Shown: piece after piece, positions 1-10,859 of the stretch | How positions within the stretch are numbered: position 1 is the stretch's first letter | Layout of the letters: each line of letters starts with the position of its first letter | The notes under the pieces: model-generated | What the model was told of the DNA's origin: nothing | Databases searched by the model: none | The model's input: only the letters and a program-made list of their open reading frames with translations | NCBI RefSeq assembly: GCF_036898095.1 | Contig: NC_090730.1 | Location: 27,617,943 to 27,681,942, forward strand | Reading direction: 5' to 3' | From: Palaemon carinicauda | Taxonomy: Eukaryota; Arthropoda; Malacostraca; Decapoda; Palaemonidae | DNA: 64,000 bases | Made by a program: the position numbers and the translations under genes

Positions 1-1566
1 TTGCGATCTCGTATAGGCTCCTCGAATGGGTCCCTCCTTGCTTGGAGATGTAAGCCAAGGCTGTGGTGTTGTCGGAGTTCACCTCCACCACCTTGCCTAG
101 CAGGAGGGACTTGAAGTTCAATAGGGCTAAATGAACTGCTAGTAGCTCCTTGCAGTTGATGTGGAGCGTTTCCTGTTCCTCGTTCCACGTTCCCGAGCAC
201 TCCTGTCCGTTCAAGGTCGCGCCCCAGCCCGAGTCCGATGCATCCGAGAAGAGATGAAGATTGGGGGTCTGAATCGCCAACGATAGGCCCTCCCTGAGAA
301 GGAGATTGGTCTTCCACCACAAGAGAGTGGTCTTCATCTCTTTGGTGACTGGGATAGAGACTGCTTCGAGAGTCAAACCCTTGTCCCAATGAGCTGCAAG
401 ATGGAATTGAAGAGGGCGGAGGTGGAGTCTCCCTAGCTCGACGAACAGGGCCAACGATGAAAGGGTCCCTGTGAGACTCATCCACTGTCTCACCGAGCAA
501 CTGCTCCTCTTCAGCATGCTCAGGATGCAATCTAGGGCTTGGCTTATCCTTGGGGCCGATGGAAAAGCCCGAAAATCCTGACTCCGAATCTCCATTCCCA
601 GGTACACAATGGATTGGGAGGGAATGAGCTGAGACTTTTCTAGATTGACTAACAGACCCAGTTCTTTGATCAAGTCCAAAGTCCAGTTGAGACTCTCCAG
701 ACAGCGACGACTCGTGGAGGCTCTCAACAGCCAGTCGTCTAAATAAAGGGAGGCTCTGATGTCCGATAAGTGGAGGAATTTTGCTATATTCCTCATCAGA
801 TGCGTAAACACCATAGGAGCTGTGCTTAGGCCAAAACACAGGGCTTGGAATTGGTAGACAACCTTTCCAAAAACGAATCTCAGGAAAGGTTGGGAGTCTG
901 GATGAATAGGAACGTGAAAGTAAGCATCTTTCAGGTCCAACGAGACCATCCAGTCCTCCTGCCTGACCGCTGCTAGGACCGACTTCGTCGTCTCCATCGT
1001 GAACGTCTGCTTGGTGACATAAGCATTGAGCGCGCTGACGTCCAGCACCGGTCTCCAACCTCCTGTCTTCTTGGCCACCAGAGACGGTTGTAGAAGCCCG
1101 GGGATTGATGGTCCCGGACTATAACCACTGCCTTCTTCTGTAAAAGGAGCGACACCTCCTGGTGTAACGCTAGCCTCTTGTCCTTTTCTTTGTAGTCGGG
1201 AGAGAGGTTGATGGGAGATGTGGTCAGAGGGGGTTTGCGGCAGAATGGTATCCTGTAACCCTCCCTCAGCCAACTGACAGACTGGGCGTCTGCACCTCTC
1301 TTTTCCCAGGCTTGCCAGAAGATCTTGAGTCTGGCTCCTACTGCTGTCTGGAGATGAGGAGAGTCAGTTTTTGCCTTTAGAAGCCTTGGAACCTTTCCTA
1401 GACTTGCTCCTGGAAGAGTCTGGACGGGAGCTTCCTCGGCTGGGGGCTCTACCACGAAAGGGCGGAATAAACCTCGTAGCAGGAGTATCAGCCACTGGGG
1501 TGCGATAAGTCCTGGGGACTGAGGTAGCAACCTTAGTCTTACGAGCTGATGAGGCCACAAGATCAT
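1..1566 (-). pseudogene. Reverse transcriptase-RNase H ORF of element A (partial, frameshifted)
   Basis: Pol of a DIRS element, copying element RNA into DNA and degrading the RNA strand. The N-terminal part, in the frame reaching 1,566, carries the family signature GADAQSVSWLREGYRIPF and SPGFYNRL. A 4-base deletion near 1,078-1,084, relative to copies C and D, then shifts the frame. Downstream in the shifted frame are the palm motif SLDLKDAYFHVP, the catalytic LYLDDW (near 740) and the start of RNase H (LFSDASD, HINCKELLAVHLAL, VNSDNTT near 80-230). The rest is cut off by the window edge. It overlaps the end of gag in another frame, as in all family members here. Confidence 0.85.
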
Positions 1567-4057
1567 GGGTGTCCTTTTGTATCAGGGCCGCAGACAAGTC
1601 CTTAACAAGCTCTTCGGGAAACAGGAACTTCGAGAGCGGAGCGAAAAGGAGCTGAGACCTTTGACAAGGTGTGATGCTGGAGGAAAGGAAGGTACAAAGC
1701 TGCTCCCTTTTCTTAAGCACTCCTGACACAAACATTGATGTAAGCTCGCCAGATCCATCCCTAATAGCCTTATCCATGCAGGACATTAAGAGCATGGCTG
1801 AGTCCTTGTCCGCAGGGGAGGTCTTCTTGCTAAGGGCCCCCAGGCACCAGTCTAGGAAATTGAACATCTCAAAGGCTCTAAATACACCCTTCAGGAAGTG
1901 ATCAAGATCTGAGAAGGTCCAGCAAACCTTAGAGCGCCTCATTGCTGTTCTACGAGGAGAGTCTACCAAACTTGAGAAGTCAGCCTGGGCAGAGGCAGGT
2001 ACTCCCAAGCCTGGTTCCTCTCCTGTGGCATACCAAACGCCCGCTTTAGAAGTGAGCTTAGTCGGAGGAAACATAAAGGAAGTCTTTCCTAGTTGCTGCT
2101 TAGACTGCAACCACTCCCCTAAAATCCTTAACGCTCTCTTAGAGGACCTTGCAAAGACGAGCTTAGTATACGTTGACTTGGCTGGCTGCATGCCCAGCGA
2201 AAACTCAGATGGCGGAGAGCGGGGGGTAGCAGAGACAAAATGGTCTGGGTATACCTCTCTGAAAAGAGCCAAGACCTTACGAAAGTCAATAGGAGGCGGA
2301 GAAGACTTGGATTCATCCACGTCTGATGAGGGATCCAGGTGTGCAGCCTCATCATCAGAAACCTCATCACCAGAGTGTAGCGAAGTGAGAGGTAAGGTAT
2401 GCTGAACAGCAGAATCTGCACGAGCTGGAGCAAAAACGCTTGTGGTTTCCTCCTCAAGTCTCTGTTGAGGGAACACCTGAGGCTCAGGCTGCAAAGGCTG
2501 GTCAAAAGAAGTAGCAGAAGGTAGGCGCATGGGTGGAGGAGGCTGACTCCTGGTATGAGTGTCTTGACTCAAGAGTTGCGCTTGCTGTAAGGTTGGTGGA
2601 TGCGCAGTAGCAGGTTCCTGAGGAACGAGTTGAGGTTCCTGAGGTGTGAGCTGCGAGCGTTGAGGTAGTGGCTGCGCAGAACGCAGTAATTGTCTCGCGA
2701 GTTGAGGTTCCTGAGGCGCAAGGCTAAGGTGTTGAGGTTCTCGCCTTGAGGAGGGTTGAGGTCACTGCAGCGAGAGCTGAGGAGTCTGTCTCATGGATGG
2801 GAGAGGTTGTTGTACCTCAAGAGAGAGTTGCCTCACTGGTGGAACTGCAAGTGGAAGCGGAGGAAGTAAGGTATAAGCTTCCTGTTCCCATTGCTGAGGT
2901 TGCCTTAAGGAAGGCGGAGGTAGCTGCACACCACTGGAAACTGTCAACTCAGTACGTGGTAAGGTATCCTGAGGAGCCTCAACATCGTACGCCTGGCAGG
3001 CAGGACTGCGGTTAGGCGGAGCGATCGCAGGAGGAGGTGTAACCTTCTCAGCCTGACACTCACGCATCAAGACCGCAAGTTGTGACTGCATGGACTGCAG
3101 TAGAGTCAACTTGGGGTCGGCAGACACTAAGGTCTGCTGAGGCAAAGCCTTAACAGAAGAGATCTGTTGCGGCAGCACCTTACTCCTCTTAGGAGGTGTG
3201 CATTCAACTGATGACTGCGGCGAGTCAGAGCTGATCCAATGACTGCAGCCAGGTTGTAGAGCTCTTGAGGTCTGGACTTTGCGTTTGAGAGGTCTTGAGA
3301 CCTGAGTCCAACGTTTCCTCCCTGACAATTCTTCAGCAGACGAGTAAAAGACGGGCTCAATCGTCTGCGGGTGGGAGTGACGGTCTCTGGAAGACACGCC
3401 CGCAACCACCGAGGATACTTCTGTGCGCCGATCAAGGCCTGCCGAACCCTTTTGCCCTTCGACATTGCTTCTCCCCTGGGCTTGGGAGCTTGCAAGAGGT
3501 CCCGGACTGGGAGGACGACTGGCACGCACAGAAGTACCCTCACGCACCACACTGACACTGACACTAGCACTTGGCACTGCACTGACACTAGCACTCGTCA
3601 CAGCACTGGCACTATTACCACCCACTGCACTCTTGACCTTAAGTTCCTTGACTTCGGCCATAAGAGACTTATGATCACTAACCACCGACTCCACTTTGTC
3701 ACCTAAAGCCTGAATGGCACGCAAAACAACAGACATATCAGGTTGAGGGCAAATAGTAGGTTCGGGGGTAGCCACTACAGGGGGAGGAAAAGGTAGGGGA
3801 TCATGAGGTGAGGAAAAAAGTGAAGAGCGAGAAGAACTCCTCCTAACTCTCTCTCTCTCTAACTTGGTTGAATACTTAAGAAATCGGACAAAATCAAGTT
3901 CCGAAAGTCCGGCGCATTCCTCACATCGATCTTCCAACTGACAGGGTCTTTCCCTACAGTCAGAACAAGCGGTGTGAGGATCTACCGAGGCCTTCGGAAT
4001 ACGCCTATTACAAGACCTACATCGTCTATGGGGTGGGGCTTGTGAAATGTCAGACAT
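1364..4057 (-). pseudogene. Gag-like ORF1 of element A
   Basis: Structural (Gag-like) protein of a family-1 DIRS element, about 897 codons. The start at 4,057 matches the start of copies C and D. The N-terminus is Cys-rich, with CRSC, then a DPHTxCxxC motif, then an ECAG motif, and looks like a small zinc-binding module. A Ser/Pro-rich middle with Gln-rich low-complexity stretches follows (near 2,600-2,900), then a conserved C-terminal domain (GVPASAQADFSSLVDSPRR, near 1,950). A basic Ser/Arg/Lys tail ends at 1,364. The frame is broken by one in-frame TGA at 2,762-2,764. The 3' end overlaps the RT frame by about 200 bp. The Gln/Leu-rich stretch near 2,600-2,950 is longer than in C or D. Confidence 0.85.
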
Positions 4058-4289
4058 CTTGAATCAAAGAGTTAGCCAAGTGGGGATTCCAAATCAAGCA
4101 AAAAGATCGTTAACCATTAATCAGAACTAAATAATAGCTATCTAAGCTAATATAGAAGTTTTCCAGTAAAGCGACAGCCGAAATCTGAGAGAAATACTTC
4201 ACCAAAAGCCGTGAAAATACTCCAAGATCATAAGCGTATCCCAGAATGTCTTGCCGGAAGCACGACAGAGGAAAAATTGAGGAGGTGTC

Positions 4290-4436
4290 AACAAGAAGTA
4301 CTGTAGTACCTGGCCACAGGTGGCGCTGGTGAGTACACCCCCTTCTAGTATTGTGATAGCTGGCGTATCCCTCCCGTAGAATTCTGTCGGGCAACGGAGT
4401 TGACAGCTACATGATTATCGGGTAAGTATATTGAAA
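4290..4436 (-). repeat. Left ITR of element A
   Basis: Left inverted terminal repeat and leader of A. The minus strand shows the family-1 leader blocks, including CGCCAGC and a CGCCA-CTGT block, which are also present in D (46,693-46,866) and C (19,345-19,517). The matching right ITR would lie beyond the left window edge. Confidence 0.7.
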
Positions 4437-4480
4437 AATAACATTTTTCAATATTAAACTTAGCCGGTGATTATATAAGC
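4437..4480 (-). repeat. Remnant of element B ICR
   Basis: On the plus strand a seven-base remnant of the right-tip half (TAACATT) is joined to the left-tip half (TTTCAATATTAAACTTAGCC), as in the ICRs of C (13,249-13,338) and D. The rest of the right-tip half and the right ITR are absent here, replaced by the left end of element A. Confidence 0.6.
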
Positions 4481-4883
4481 TGATTCACACCCAGGGGGGT
4501 GGGTAGAGACCAGCATTACTTGTTTACATTATGAGCTAAGTATTTTGTATTTCATTTTAGCAGTTATTCAAAATAACAAACATAAAATAAATAAGTACCT
4601 GGTAAGGAAGTCGACTTGAACAATTACTCTGCCTTTTTAAGTACGTCTTCCTTACGGAGCCTCGCGATCCTCTTAGGATGCTGAGCGACCCCTAGGATCT
4701 GAAGTATCAAGGGTTGCAACCCATACAACAGGACCTCATCAAAACCTCTAATCTAGGCACTTCTCAAGAAATGACTTTGACCACCCGCCAAATCAAGTAG
4801 GATGCGAAAGGCTTCTTAGCCTTCCGGACAACCCAAAAACAATAATAAAACATTTCAAGAGAAAGATTAAAAAGGTTATGGAA

Positions 4884-6048
4884 TTAGGGAATTGTAGTGG
4901 TTGAGCCCTCACCCACTACTGCACTCGTTGCTACGAATGGTCCCAGAATGTAGCAGTTCTCGTAAAGAGACTGGACATTCTTAAGATAAAAAGACGCGAA
5001 CACTGACTTGCTTTTCTAATAGGTTGCGTCCATTATACTTTGCAGAGATCTATTTTGTTTAAAGGCCACGGAAGTTGCGACAGCTCTACTTCGTGTGTCC
5101 TTACCTTCAGCAAAGCTTGGTCTTCCTCATTCAGATGGGAATGAGCTTCTCGTATTAACAGTCTGATAAAATAGGATAAAGCATTCTTTGACATAGGCAA
5201 AGATGGTTTCTTAACTGAACACCATAAAGCTTCAGACAGGCCTCGTAAAGGTTTAGTTCGTTTTAAATAGAACTTAAGAGCTCTTACAGGACATAAGACT
5301 CTTTCTAGTTCATTTCCAACCATACGATAAGTTTGGAATATCGAACGATATTGGCCAAGGCCGAGAAGGCAGCTCGTTTTTGGCTAGAAAACCAAGTTGT
5401 AGAACATGTAGCCGTTTCGGATGAGAATCCGATGTTCTTGCTGAAGGCATGAATCTCACTGACTCTTTTAGCTGTGGCTAAGCATGCCAGGAAAAGTCTT
5501 TAAGGTGAGATCTTTCAGGGAGGCTGATTGTAGCGTTTCAAACCTGTCTGACATAAGGAATCTTAGTACCACGTCTAAATTCCAACCAGGTGTAACCAAA
5601 CGACGCTCCTTCGTGGTCTCAAAAGACTTAAGGAGGTCCTGTAGATCTTTATGTTGGAAAGATCTAAGCCTCTGTGACGGAAGACTGATGCCAACATGCT
5701 TCTGTAACCCTTGATAGTGGGAGCTGAAAGAGATCGTTCTTTCCTCAGATATAAGAGGAAGTCAGCTATTTGAGTTACAGGGGTACTGGTCGAGGATACG
5801 GATACTGACTTGCACCAGTTTCGGAAGATTTCCCACTTCGATTGGTAGACTCTAAGGGTGGATGTTCTCCTTGCTCTAGCAATCGCTCTGGCTGCCTCCT
5901 TCGAAAAGTCTCTAGCTCTCGAGAGTCTTTCGATAGTCTGAAGGCAGTCAGACGAAGAGCGTGGAGGCCTTGGTGTACCTTCTTTACGCGTGGCTGACGT
6001 AGAAGGTCCACCCTTAGGGGAAGTGTTCTGGGAACGTCTACTAGCCAT
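4884..6048 (-). pseudogene. Tyrosine recombinase (YR) pseudogene of element B
   Basis: Integrase-like recombinase of a family-1 DIRS element. The start at 6,048 (MASRRSQ) matches D and C. The N-terminal SAM-like core-binding region is intact (RVYQSKWEIFRNWC, TIKGYRSMLASVFRHRGLDLS). Frameshifts then follow: one missing base near 5,660 and a two-base loss near 5,397. A third, single-base loss near 5,093 lies right after HEV of the catalytic H-x-x-R box. A TGG-to-TAG stop lies near 5,018, just before the catalytic Tyr region (FASFYLK). The end at 4,884 matches the other copies. Its 5' end overlaps the RNase H ORF. Confidence 0.85.
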
Positions 6049-6983
6049 CGAAGTACCTCAGTGAACCATTCTCTCGCGGGCCAGAGGGAAGCAACTAGCG
6101 TCAACCTTGTCCCTTCGTGAGAGGCGAACTTCTGCAGTACCTTGTTGACAATCTTGAACGGAGGGAATGCATATAGATCTAGATGTGACCAATCTAGTAG
6201 AAAGGCATCTATATGAACTGCTGCTGGGTCCGGGATTGGTGAGCAAAATATTGGGAGCCTCTTGGTCATCGAGGTTGCGAAGAGATCTATGGTTGGCTGG
6301 CCCCAGGTGGCCCAAAGTCTCTTGCATACATCCTTGTGGAGGGTCCATTCTGTTGGAATTATTTGTTCCTTCCGACTGAGACAACCTGCCATGACATTCA
6401 AGTTGCCTTGGATGAACCTCGTTACTAGTGATATGTCTAGACCTTTTGACCAGGTGAGCAGGTCCCTTGCGATCTCGTACAACGTCAGAGAGTAGGTCCC
6501 TCCTTGCTTGGAGATGTACGCCAAAGCCGTGGTGTTGTCCGAGTTCACCTCCACCACTTTGCCTTGAAGGAGAGACCTGAAGCTTTTCCAGGTCAGACGT
6601 ACTGCCAGAAGCTCCTTGCAGTTGAAATGCATTGTCCTTTGACTCGAGTTCCATAATCCCGAGCATTCCCGACCGTCTAATGTCGCACCCCAGCCTACGT
6701 CCGATGCGTCCGAGAAGAGAACGTGGTTGGGAGTCTGAACAGTTAGGGGAAGACCCTCTCTAAGGTTGATATAGTCCTTTCACCAAGTCAGACAAGACTT
6801 TATCTTTCCGGAAACCGGGATCGAGACCGCTTCTAGCGTCTTGTCCTTTTTCCAGTGAAAAGCTAGATGGTATAGAAGAGGACGGAGGTGTAGTCTTCCT
6901 AGTGACACAAATTGATCCACGGATGACAGTGTCCCTACCAGACTCATCCACAGCCTGACTGAGCAGCGTTCCTTCTTCAGCAT
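5775..6983 (-). pseudogene. RT C-terminus-RNase H-MT-like fragment of element B
   Basis: Only the distal part of the pol ORF remains. It starts at the RT thumb/connection (MLKKERCSVR, 6,983) immediately after a gag fragment. One in-frame stop lies near 6,780. RNase H motifs are present (LFSDASD, NCKELLAV, VNSDNTTALAYI). Next is the conserved region with DLFATSMTKRLP, DPAAVHIDAFLLDW and YAFPPF, which in DIRS elements is generally described as a Dam-like methyltransferase domain. The frame ends at 5,775 and overlaps the YR start, as in C and D. The RT palm and the catalytic YLDD are deleted. Confidence 0.85.
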
Positions 6984-6989
6984 CTTCTG

Positions 6990-7800
6990 GATGGATAGCA
7001 GGGCTGGGGGCTGATCGTCTTGTTCAGCAACGTCCTCATCAGAGGGTTCCTCATCCGAAACTGATGAGGATACGGCAACGGAGTGGGCAACGTCTGACTC
7101 GCTGAATCCGGTCGCACTGGTGGATGCGTGACGGAGCCGGACGCAATATCATGGAACTGCTGCACAGTCTGTGAACTGTCAACAACCATGGGTGCGCGAG
7201 GAAGTACAGCGTCAACCCGAGACTGTCTAGACCGTCTGGGTTGTGCAGTCAACACCCTACCGGGTTGCTGAGGTTGACGCACTGCGTCACAACAAGTCAC
7301 CTCTGCTGGTTGTTGAACGTCCTGAACGTCAACAACCACCTCCGAGCGTCGCTTAACGTCAACGTGCGACTGGCAACCCACACTGGGTCGCATCGGTGGA
7401 GGAACCACCTCAACTGGCAGACGCGAGTAGGTTACCTCAGCGTCAACAGGGCGCACAACCGACCGGTTGGAAGGTTGTTGGCCAGAAGGAGGAACCACCT
7501 CAACTGGCAGACGCGAGTAGGTTACCTCAACGTCAACAGGGCGCACAACCGACCGGTTGGAAGGTTGTTGGCCAGAAGGAGGAACCACCTCAACTGGCGG
7601 ACGCGAGTAGGATACCTCAGCGTCAACAGGGCGCACAACCGACCGGTTGGAAGGTTGTTGGCCAGAAGGTTCTTCTCCGCATTTAAGTCCTCTATCAAGG
7701 ACGCAAGCTTGGACTGCATGGCTTGCAGCAAAGCCCATTTAGGGTCTACGGGAGCAGGTGTGGCAACAGACGGGGTTAGCGACTGAGGCGGAACCGTTTA
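6990..7800 (-). pseudogene. Second gag segment of element B, fused to RT remnant
   Basis: Middle part of family-1 Gag: WALLQAMQSKLASLIEDLNAEK (near 7,730-7,670), then a Pro/Val repeat region, then HVDVKRRSEV, DAVRQPQQPG and SSQTVQQFHDIASGSVTH, and an acidic SDEEPSDED-like stretch. It stops abruptly at about 6,990 and joins RT thumb coding, marking an internal deletion of the Gag C-terminus and RT palm. The same Gag region occurs a second time at 8,370-8,860, so the two segments probably come from two element copies. Frame breaks occur inside the repeat array. Confidence 0.75.
7401..7670 (-). repeat. Three tandem 90-bp repeats inside gag of element B
   Basis: Three copies with a 90-bp period begin at 7,401, 7,491 and 7,581 (GGAACCACCTCAACTGGC...). 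The copies differ by a few substitutions. Ninety bases is 30 codons, so the array keeps the gag frame and encodes a Pro/Val-rich unit containing SNRSVVRPVD. Other copies (C, D) have one such unit, so this is a local expansion. Confidence 0.9.
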
Positions 7801-7809
7801 CCATCCCTG

Positions 7810-9306
7810 AAAGCCTTGTTATGTGTGACATAATAGTACAGCAAAACTTCAAAGGCTTGACAAAAGCTGAGAAGTTGACCTGTAAACAACTTGGAGCGTC
7901 TCCTGGCTAGGCGCCAGGGCGAGTCTACCAGAATTGAGAAGTCTATCTGGGCAGAGGCATGAACTCCCAAGCCGAGAACTTCTCTCGTGTCATATCAGAC
8001 TCTCGCTCTATAAGCCAGTTTAAAAGAAGGGAAATCAAAGGCTGTATCCCTAAAAACTCCTCCTGGTGCAAAAACCAGTCGCCTAGCCAACTTAACGCTC
8101 TCTAGGAGAGCGAGAGAGCACTAGCTTAAAAACAACGGCTTCGAAGTAGCTAGGCCTAGAGTAAGTTCTGACGTTTAGGCGAACGAGGAGCAGCAGTTAC
8201 AAGATCCGGACGAAGATCCTTAAAAAAATCGTCATGATTTAATTAAAGTCCATAGGAGGCTAAGCAGCTTAAGGCTCCTCTCCATCTGACAGAGTCCTCA
8301 AGGGAATATCAGTAGGAGGGAGAACAGCAACTTCCTCATCCACAGGAACCTTGTCCGATAAAAGCTAGGTTACCTCAGTGAGTCTCTCACTGGTGCATAA
8401 GTAGCAGACCAGAAGGCAACGTCATGTAACTGCTTGACAGTCTGTGAACTGTCAACAACTGAACTGTCAACCACAACAGGTGTGTGAGGACGTACAGTGT
8501 CCACTCGAGACTGCTTTGACTGTCTAGACTGAGCAGTCAAAACAACTCTAGAATGCGGAAGTTGACGCACCGCGTCAAAACAAAACAACTTAGACTGTTG
8601 TTGTACCTCGCGAACATCAACGGAAGATTCCGTGCGTCGCTGAACGTCAACATGCGGCTGGCAGGGTACACTGGAACGCATGGGTGGCGGGACTCTCTTG
8701 GAGTGCGGGAGAAGGTCGCCTCAGCGTCCACAGGACGCACAACCGTGGTTGGTTGTAGGCTAGAGGTTGGTGCAGTGTCAACCTTCTCCGCACGAAAGTC
8801 CTGCATCAATGACGTTAACTGAGACTGCATGGTCTGCAGCAAAGACCACTAGGGTCTACAGGAGCAGGTGCGGCAACAGACGGTGTGACTGCCTGATGCG
8901 GTACCGCTTTGCCTCTCTTAGGAGGTGAGCAGTCGTCGGAAGACTGCAGCGAGTCCGAACTGACCCAGTGGCTACAACTGGGCCGTTGGACTTGCGCGGA
9001 AAGGACCGACTTGCGGTTAATAAGCCGCGAGACCCTGGTCCATGGTTTCTTACGAGAAACCTCTTCCGCAGACGAGGAAAATGGGCTCTCTCGTCTTAGA
9101 GTGGGTGGGGCGATCTTGGGTAGATACGCCCGAAACCACAGAGGGAAAACGTCTGTTCGTTGATCAAGGCCTCTCGAACCCATAAGTCGTTCGACATTAC
9201 TTCTCCCCTGGGCTTGGGAGCTTGCAAGAGGTCCCGGACTAGGTGAACGACAGGCACGAACAGACGAACCCTCGGACGCAACACTGTAACACTTTGCGCA
9301 TATCAC
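7810..9306 (-). pseudogene. First gag segment of element B (decayed)
   Basis: Family-1 Gag in broken frames: SVRACRSPSPGPLASSQAQGR (near 9,250), PWTRVSRLINRK, CSHWVSSDSLQSSDDCSPPKRGK (near 8,950), MLQTMQSQLTSLMQDFRAEK (8,842), HVDVQRRTES and DAVRQLPHS (8,600). A stretch with many stops follows, then the start of the C-terminal domain, recognisable as GVHASAQIDFSILVDSPWRLARRRSK (near 7,970-7,895). The N-terminal Cys-rich module is not found upstream of 9,306, and the sequence diverges abruptly there. Confidence 0.75.
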
Positions 9307-10291
9307 TTTATCACTTCGATTTTCTGTTTTGCACTTATTTCACTGAAATCGAAACTTTTACTGATATCTACCTGAAACACGCAATTCTACCCTTCATTAA
9401 AAGGTAGTAATTGCGAAATCAGTTGTATAATGCAAGCTCATTAATACCAGCAAAAAACAGAAAACATATTTTAAGATAAAAAAATCAGTGGCTGGGAAAG
9501 AGACTAAACACTAGTTCATATAACTACGTTTTCAATCTCTCACCGCACATAGCCTGGGGACGAGAATAAAAAACTAAAAACGTTTTATCCTTCCTCCCCG
9601 TACAGCGACTAGGGACGAGAGCAACTCGAGAAAAACGTTACCCGCTTGAACGGAACGTTTTCTCTCCTCTCTCTCCCTCCGTCTCTATCTCTCTCTCTCT
9701 TTCTCTCTTGATTTCGCACCAAAGAGAAGAGCCCAATTATATATCGTCAAAAAAACATGTTATTTGACTAAAGGAAAAAACTGAAAGGTTTTCCAAATAA
9801 AAAGTTCCTTTAATTTAGAATTTAAAACATTTAAGCTAAGAAAGAATGAACAAAACGTCAGAATCGATTTACTCTTACTGCAAAGTGAAACCGTGATACA
9901 CTCTCTCTCTATCGTAACGATAGAGTGCATGTTGAACGTCCTGAACGTCAACAACTGCGTAGTCTAAAAAACTAAACGTTAGTTCATCTTTGAAAACAGT
10001 ACGAAGACTATCAAAGAAATTCTTTCATAAAACATTAAATTTTAAAAAGTTCTAAATTCTTTAAAGGCTAAATACGATATAACGGGCTCAACGTTGATTA
10101 ACTTCGGTTCCAAGTAAGGACCGCCTACTATCAGGAAAGGTCGCATATAAACAAAACATAAAAATTTATTTTTATATATTTATAATAAATGGAAAGTTAA
10201 TCGAAGAGGCCTAATAAAGGCGGAGAGATATAAAATATATAGATCTATAACGTGTTAAGCAAAATTACTAAAAACCTAAACACACTTCCGT
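9307..10291 (-). other. Unrecognised AT-rich stretch inside element B
   Basis: It sits where the Gag N-terminus should be. It contains a pyrimidine-rich CT run on the plus strand at about 9,660-9,710 and several AT-rich runs, but I see no convincing coding region. It may be a diverged leader or another insertion. Confidence 0.4.
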
Positions 10292-10509
10292 CTAAGGGAA
10301 GGGTCGGCCATTTAAAAGTAAAAGAGAGTCCATACTCTCCTTGTCACCATAATTAAATCTATCCAAAACGAGTTCAAGTTTTGAGATGAAGATAAAACAC
10401 CTGCATAGCGAAAGCTCAAAACTAGAAATGTGTACTTCACCAAAATATGTGAAAACCAATCCAGTAAGCAATAGCGAATTTAGTAGGTCTTGCCTGTGGC
10501 ACGACAGAG

Positions 10510-10684
10510 AGAAAATTGGTTCTGTGTTTACATTGAGTACTGAGTACCTGCTCGACAGATGGCGCTGTTGATGTACACCCCCTACCTGCATAGCAATCGC
10601 TGGCGTATTTTGAACGTAGAGTTTTTCTGTCGGGCAGCAGAGCTGCAGCTTATATAATCACCGGCTAAGTTTAATATTGAAAAA
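10510..10684 (-). repeat. Left ITR of element B
   Basis: Family-1 left leader: on the plus strand GATGGCGCTGTTGATGTACA, a TCGCTGGCGTATT block, TTCTGTCGGGCAGCAGAGCT and the tip TAATCACCGGCTAAGTTTAA. These match the leader of C and D in order and orientation. Confidence 0.75.
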
Positions 10685-10859
10685 AGGTCAGATGATGGTT
10701 CAGCTGCTACCTCTGGGAAGTTTGCTGGAATGACACCCAGCATCTGCAGTGCTTCTCTGCATAGGAGTGCTTTTTAGATCTTTGAAGACACACATACAAA
10801 CTGTTTGGCTAACCTAACATATCCTGTCTGATCATGGATGCATGCATGAACACTTATAC

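Larger units (their letters stand above)
1..4436 (-). mobile_element. DIRS-like retrotransposon A (family 1), 3' part outside window
   Basis: Minus-strand element. Its left (5') terminus is at about 4,436, where the minus strand reads a short T-run and CAATA followed by CTTACCCGAT, as in the left tip of copy D. Gag follows, then RT-RNase H, which runs off the window edge at position 1. The YR, ICR and right ITR are not visible. Gag has one internal stop and RT one frameshift, so the copy is not fully coding. It directly abuts copy B: only about seven bases separate its left tip from B's ICR, so A is either inserted in B's ICR or fused in tandem with it. Confidence 0.85.
4437..10684 (-). mobile_element. 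DIRS-like retrotransposon B (family 1), rearranged mosaic
   Basis: Minus-strand family-1 element. Its left tip is at about 10,684 and its YR end and ICR half are at 4,437-4,880. Between these it is badly rearranged. Gag N-terminal coding is not recognisable (9,310-10,290). A gag middle segment (7,810-9,306) is followed by a second, overlapping gag segment (6,990-7,800). That segment is fused directly to the RT thumb/RNase H coding (below 6,985), so the C-terminal gag domain and the RT palm are deleted. The right ITR is missing at 4,437, where element A begins. It is certainly non-functional by itself. Confidence 0.8.

Noticed and set aside
7401..7670. Possible CRISPR-like array from regular 90-bp repeats
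   Set aside because: Units are directly adjacent without unique spacers, are in frame within gag, and the DNA is eukaryotic.
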